DNA from: Burkholderiales bacterium
GTDB lineage: Bacteria; Pseudomonadota; Gammaproteobacteria; Burkholderiales; Burkholderiaceae
Direction: 5' to 3'
DNA length: 35,876 bases
NCBI GenBank assembly: GCA_947447845.1
Contig: CANFNO010000001.1
Span: forward strand, 1 to 35,876
Part shown: positions 33,333-35,876 of the stretch, piece by piece
Layout: each line of letters opens with the position of its first letter
Numbering within the stretch: position 1 is the stretch's first letter
Translations under genes and position numbers: made by a program
Notes under the pieces: model-generated
Told to the model about the DNA's origin: nothing
Databases searched by the model: none
Seen by the model: the letters and a program-made list of their open reading frames with translations, nothing else

Positions 33333-33631
33333 TTGATTGGCTTCGTGCAAAACGCAATGGTGGGCTCTTCTGTGATCGGCAGGCCCTTTGGCTGAGCCAA
33401 GTAGGGCTCCATTTCCACACAATGCGCTTTCTGTACCGAATCCATCTCGCCAGGACTCATATTCAGATAGTCGAAGCTTGCCTTGGCAAGCGCTATGAGC
33501 AAAGCCACTAAAAGCTGAGCGTATGAAAAACTGCTGTGGGTCAGCGAAAGCGCGGCGATGACCATTGCCGGCAGCGCCAACCAGACAAGCGCGGCAATCG
33601 ATACGTCTACATATGTCTTTTCTGTGTGCAT
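33329..33631 (-). CDS. Small membrane protein coupled to the hydroxylase
   Basis: A 100-residue protein beginning MHTEKTYVDVSIAALVW. Two hydrophobic helices are predicted (roughly residues 11-29 and 36-52), with a hydrophilic tail holding GEMDSVQKAHC. The second helix, LLVALLIALAKASFDYLNM, faintly recalls cytochrome c oxidase subunit IV-type proteins, but this is a weak likeness. The start lies directly beside a tandem 21-bp repeat; the reading frame extends upstream to 33871 through those repeats, so an earlier start (for example 33721) cannot be excluded. Its stop overlaps the hydroxylase start. Function unknown. Confidence 0.5.
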   Translation of the reverse strand: MHTEKTYVDVSIAALVWLALPAMVIAALSLTHSSFSYAQLLVALLIALAKASFDYLNMSPGEMDSVQKAHCVEMEPYLAQPKGLPITEEPTIAFCTKPIK

Positions 33632-33632
33632 A

Positions 33633-33674
33633 AGGTTTCTACCGTGTTGACTTAGGTTTCTGTTGGGTTGACTT
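33633..33674. repeat. Two tandem 21-bp repeats in the divergent promoter region
   Basis: Two exactly adjacent 21-base units (33633-33653 and 33654-33674) share AGGTTTCT at one end and GTTGACTT or GGTTGACTT at the other, with four differences in the middle. They lie between the divergently transcribed membrane-protein/hydroxylase operon and the extradiol dioxygenase gene, next to the minus-strand start. Two helical turns per unit is typical of a cooperative regulator binding site. Confidence 0.55.
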
Positions 33675-33944
33675 GTGCAGCTTTTTGCAGCGGTGTCGAA
33701 GTTCCCCTTACAGGCTTCCATTTGAATGGTAGGCACGGTGACATGTGCGGGCAAATCAGCCGCATCAATACAAGTCATCACCAAATGAAATCCACTTTGC
33801 GTGTCCGAGGGGATTGCCCAATGCTCTACTTCCCACTTGCTTCGCCATGGCGACTTTGCATGGGAGGCCACAGTTGCATTTTTTTGCCGAACGCAGCATG
33901 CAGGGCGGCGTGGTTGGCGACTACCCGAGAGGACCGGACTGAAT
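33675..33944. other. Divergent intergenic region
   Basis: The rest of the gap between the hydroxylase operon (minus) and the extradiol dioxygenase (plus). Frames on both strands run through it, but none has a ribosome binding site or a family likeness, and the dioxygenase domain starts only at 33945. Promoters for both directions should lie here or in the repeats; I could not fix their hexamers. Confidence 0.4.
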
Positions 33945-34886
33945 ATGACCCGCTATGCAAAGCTTGGCCACGTCGAACTGAACGTCACTGACCTGAATCG
34001 CTCACACCGCTTTTACGAAGAGGTGGTCGGATTGCAATATGTCGGAACCGGTGAGGCAGGCGAGCGGCAGTTTCGCTGTGACGCTGAACACCACAGCGTT
34101 TCTCTACATCGCGCAGCACATGCAGGGCTTAAGCGCGTGGGCCTGATGCTTGAGGATCACGCACAGTTCAAGGTACTGGAGAGTCGCTTGAAGGAGGCTA
34201 ATGTGCCCTGGCAGGTCGTGCCACTCCATGAGTGCCGCGTCAGAAAGATCTTGCGTGCTATTCGCATCTTCGAACCGAACACAGCTGCCATCCTGGAGTT
34301 CTATGTGAGGTCCGAAGACACGCAGCGTCCTTTCGTTCCCAAGGAGGCGAACATCCAGCGCCTGGGCCATGTGGTTTTCAATGTGCTGGACACATCCCAG
34401 ACTGTTAGCTTCTGGCGTGATGTGCTGAACTTCAGTGAATCCGACAGCATAGGTGAGGTAGTCACCTTCATGCGCTGCTTCCCGAACCCATACCACCACG
34501 GTGTAGCCGTCGGGAGATCGACCAGACGGAGTCTGCATCACGTCAATTTCATGGTCTCCGAGATTGACGACATCGGACGGGCCCTGTCACGTTTTCGTGA
34601 AGCCAATGTGCCTGTTGTGTTTGGTCCGGGGCGACACGTGGCCTCCGGCAGCGTCTTCCTCTATTTCCTGGATCCGGACGGACTCACACTGGAGTACAGC
34701 TTCGGCATGGAAGAGTTCGAGGAAGCCTATCCGCGTGAGGCACGCGCACTCAAGCCCGGACCCAAGATCATCGATAGCTGGGGATCTGCACTGGATCCCC
34801 GCGCATTCAACTTATCCGGTCCCAATGAAACGCTAATTGATTTCAAAAAGCGCACAGCCATTAAACCCACCCGAAAAAATCGGTAG
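33945..34886 (+). CDS. Type I (VOC) extradiol ring-cleavage dioxygenase
   Basis: A 313-residue two-domain extradiol dioxygenase of the BphC/XylE superfamily. Iron ligands in the second domain are visible: His142 (RLGHVVFNVLD), His199 (SLHHVNFMV) and Glu250 (GLTLEYSF); His184/185 and His231 fit the catalytic-pocket positions. It opens a catechol ring next to the hydroxyls, and with a simple catechol would give the substrate of the dmp-like block. The start at 33945 (MTRYAKLGHVEL) fits the domain; GAGGA lies 11 bases upstream; an upstream frame to 33801 lacks family character. It is transcribed away from the hydroxylase and followed by a GST gene. Confidence 0.9.
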   Translation: MTRYAKLGHVELNVTDLNRSHRFYEEVVGLQYVGTGEAGERQFRCDAEHHSVSLHRAAHAGLKRVGLMLEDHAQFKVLESRLKEANVPWQVVPLHECRVRKILRAIRIFEPNTAAILEFYVRSEDTQRPFVPKEANIQRLGHVVFNVLDTSQTVSFWRDVLNFSESDSIGEVVTFMRCFPNPYHHGVAVGRSTRRSLHHVNFMVSEIDDIGRALSRFREANVPVVFGPGRHVASGSVFLYFLDPDGLTLEYSFGMEEFEEAYPREARALKPGPKIIDSWGSALDPRAFNLSGPNETLIDFKKRTAIKPTRKNR

Positions 34887-34908
34887 CCACTTCACAAAAG
34901 GAATAGTC

Positions 34909-35682
34909 ATGGTTGAGTTGTATCACTTCTGGAGTTCGGTGTGCTCTGTGCGTTGCCGCATGGCGTTGGAGGAGAAGGGTGTAGCGTGGACTAGTCGGTA
35001 TGTCGACCTGTTCAATTTCGACCAAATGAAACCTGAGTACCTGGCGATCAATCCTGATGGAGTTGTGCCTACGCTGGTCCATCATGGTGAGCCTGTACGG
35101 GAGTCTTCGATCATTAATGAGTATGTAGACGCAGCCTTCGATGGTCCGAGGCTTGTGCCGGAAGATCCCCTAATGGCAGCACGTATGCGCGAATTCGTGC
35201 GCAAGTGCGAAGGGGGCCTTGACGCGATTGCCAAGCTAACCGCTGTTAAGTATCTTCTGCCCAAATTGCTTAACCGATGGGGGCGTGAAGAGTTATTGGT
35301 TCAAGCTTCCAAACGTCCAACGCGATACCTACAAGATCTTCACTCCAGGGCAGTACGCGGTGAGATCAGCGACGCGGAGCTGAATGATGCACGGGCCGAG
35401 ATCGGCAAGTTGATCGACTACATGGAGGCAATGCTTGATCCTGGGCCCTGGGTCATTGGAGAAGATATTTCCTTGGCAGACATTGCCATTGCTCCGTATT
35501 TTTTCAGACTGAATGCGCTCGGAGCGGATCAGTTCTGGTCTAAAGAAAAGCGGCCTCGCGTCTATGCGTGGTACTCACGAATTGCTGCACGGCCGTCGTT
35601 TCAGGTTGCCGTGTCTTGGCCGGATGAATCTGGTGGCGGATATGCCGAAGTCGGGTTGCGTCCAGCCATGCAGCAACCATGA
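34909..35682 (+). CDS. Glutathione S-transferase family protein
   Basis: A 257-residue GST: thioredoxin-like N-terminal domain (MVELYHFWSSVCSVRCRMAL, with Ser/Cys at the active position), the cis-Pro region INPDGVVPTLVHHG and ESSIINEYVD for glutathione binding, then a helical C-terminal domain with ISLADIAIAPYF. At this length it is longer than BphK-type GSTs (~200 residues) and recalls the LigF/LigE-like group, but that link is weak. AAGGA lies 6 bases before the ATG; the frame from 34837 is overlap with the dioxygenase. Possible roles: ether-bond cleavage, isomerisation or detoxification of a ring-fission product. Confidence 0.88.
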   Translation: MVELYHFWSSVCSVRCRMALEEKGVAWTSRYVDLFNFDQMKPEYLAINPDGVVPTLVHHGEPVRESSIINEYVDAAFDGPRLVPEDPLMAARMREFVRKCEGGLDAIAKLTAVKYLLPKLLNRWGREELLVQASKRPTRYLQDLHSRAVRGEISDAELNDARAEIGKLIDYMEAMLDPGPWVIGEDISLADIAIAPYFFRLNALGADQFWSKEKRPRVYAWYSRIAARPSFQVAVSWPDESGGGYAEVGLRPAMQQP

Positions 35683-35701
35683 GGTGTCAGGAGTGAGTAA
35701 A

Positions 35702-35794
35702 GTGCCAGACAAGGTCAACATCTCATGCGCTGTTAGGCGTTCGATCTATACGAAGAGAGGCGATGATTCGACGTTGCCTTCAACAGAATGTTGA
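35702..35794 (+). CDS. Doubtful short ORF at the right edge
   Basis: A 30-codon frame with a GTG start and GGAG 8 bases upstream, ending in TGA. Its middle (CAVRRSIYTKRGDD) faintly resembles the N-terminus of large serine recombinases (CAIYTRKS pattern), which would make it a broken remnant of a mobile-element gene. Another frame (ATG at 35763, after GAGAGG) stays open to the window end. Neither can be confirmed here. Confidence 0.15.
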   Translation: MPDKVNISCAVRRSIYTKRGDDSTLPSTEC

Positions 35795-35876
35795 GCCTCC
35801 GGAACATATTGAGGCAGCCGAAGATGGCGCGCTAGATGGTCACTTACTAGAGACGCCTCCGAATGGCCGCTTGTGG

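Noticed and set aside
1..35876. CRISPR array, rRNA genes or complete insertion sequences
   Set aside because: No regularly spaced repeats, rRNA-like sequence or transposase with terminal repeats were seen.

Overview
The window looks like part of an aromatic-compound catabolic locus from a betaproteobacterium, most probably a member of the Burkholderiales (Comamonadaceae-like). The reasons are moderately high GC, close resemblance of the lower-pathway enzymes to the dmp/xyl meta-cleavage families, and an outer-membrane/RND gene set common in that group. This assignment is inferred from protein character only; no search was run.

Left edge (1-2527): the 3' end of a tRNA with its own minus-strand terminator, a small complete tyrosine recombinase, a DUF6933 protein and an HPP-family membrane protein. 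This resembles the boundary of an integrated element or a remodelled island edge.

Left catabolic block (2583-10501, all minus): an IclR regulator, then an SDR, 2-hydroxymuconic semialdehyde dehydrogenase, 2-oxopent-4-enoate hydratase, 4-oxalocrotonate decarboxylase, 4-oxalocrotonate tautomerase, acylating acetaldehyde dehydrogenase, 4-hydroxy-2-oxovalerate aldolase and a second SDR. Several genes are joined by ATGA stop/start overlaps. This is a complete 4-oxalocrotonate branch that would take a catechol meta-cleavage product to pyruvate and acetyl-CoA.

Central regulatory block (10502-12761): a divergent intergenic region with palindromes, an NTF2/SnoaL-like protein, a LysR regulator, an unlisted 43-codon ORF with a strong ribosome binding site, and a palindrome ahead of the next operon.

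Right plus-strand block (12762-27549): a DUF1302 outer-membrane protein, a DUF1329 protein, a YCF48-like propeller and an RND permease (a probable envelope transport system for a hydrophobic substrate). These are followed by a YcaC-like hydrolase, a LigB-type ring-cleavage dioxygenase homologue, an FAH-family hydrolase, a small membrane protein, a pirin, a universal stress protein-hemerythrin fusion, a phthalate-dioxygenase-type reductase, two small VOC proteins and a peroxiredoxin-like protein.

Right minus-strand block (27575-33631, convergent with the previous one): a small membrane protein, an MhpA-like flavin hydroxylase, a class II aldolase-fold protein, an MFS transporter, an FAH-family enzyme, a YciI-like protein and a 3-hydroxyisobutyrate-dehydrogenase-like enzyme. 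Diverging from it (33945-35682, plus) are a two-domain type I extradiol dioxygenase and a glutathione S-transferase. The last ~190 bases hold only a short doubtful ORF.

Working model: the envelope system and the MFS carrier move a hydrophobic or phenolic aromatic, the flavin hydroxylase makes a catechol, the type I and/or LigB-type dioxygenase opens the ring, FAH enzymes and SDRs process side products, and the dmp-like block finishes to central metabolites. The substrate cannot be named from the sequence. The most unusual points are enzymes whose key residues are replaced (class II aldolase, SDR, LigB-like dioxygenase) and a tandem VOC pair with complementary loss of metal ligands.
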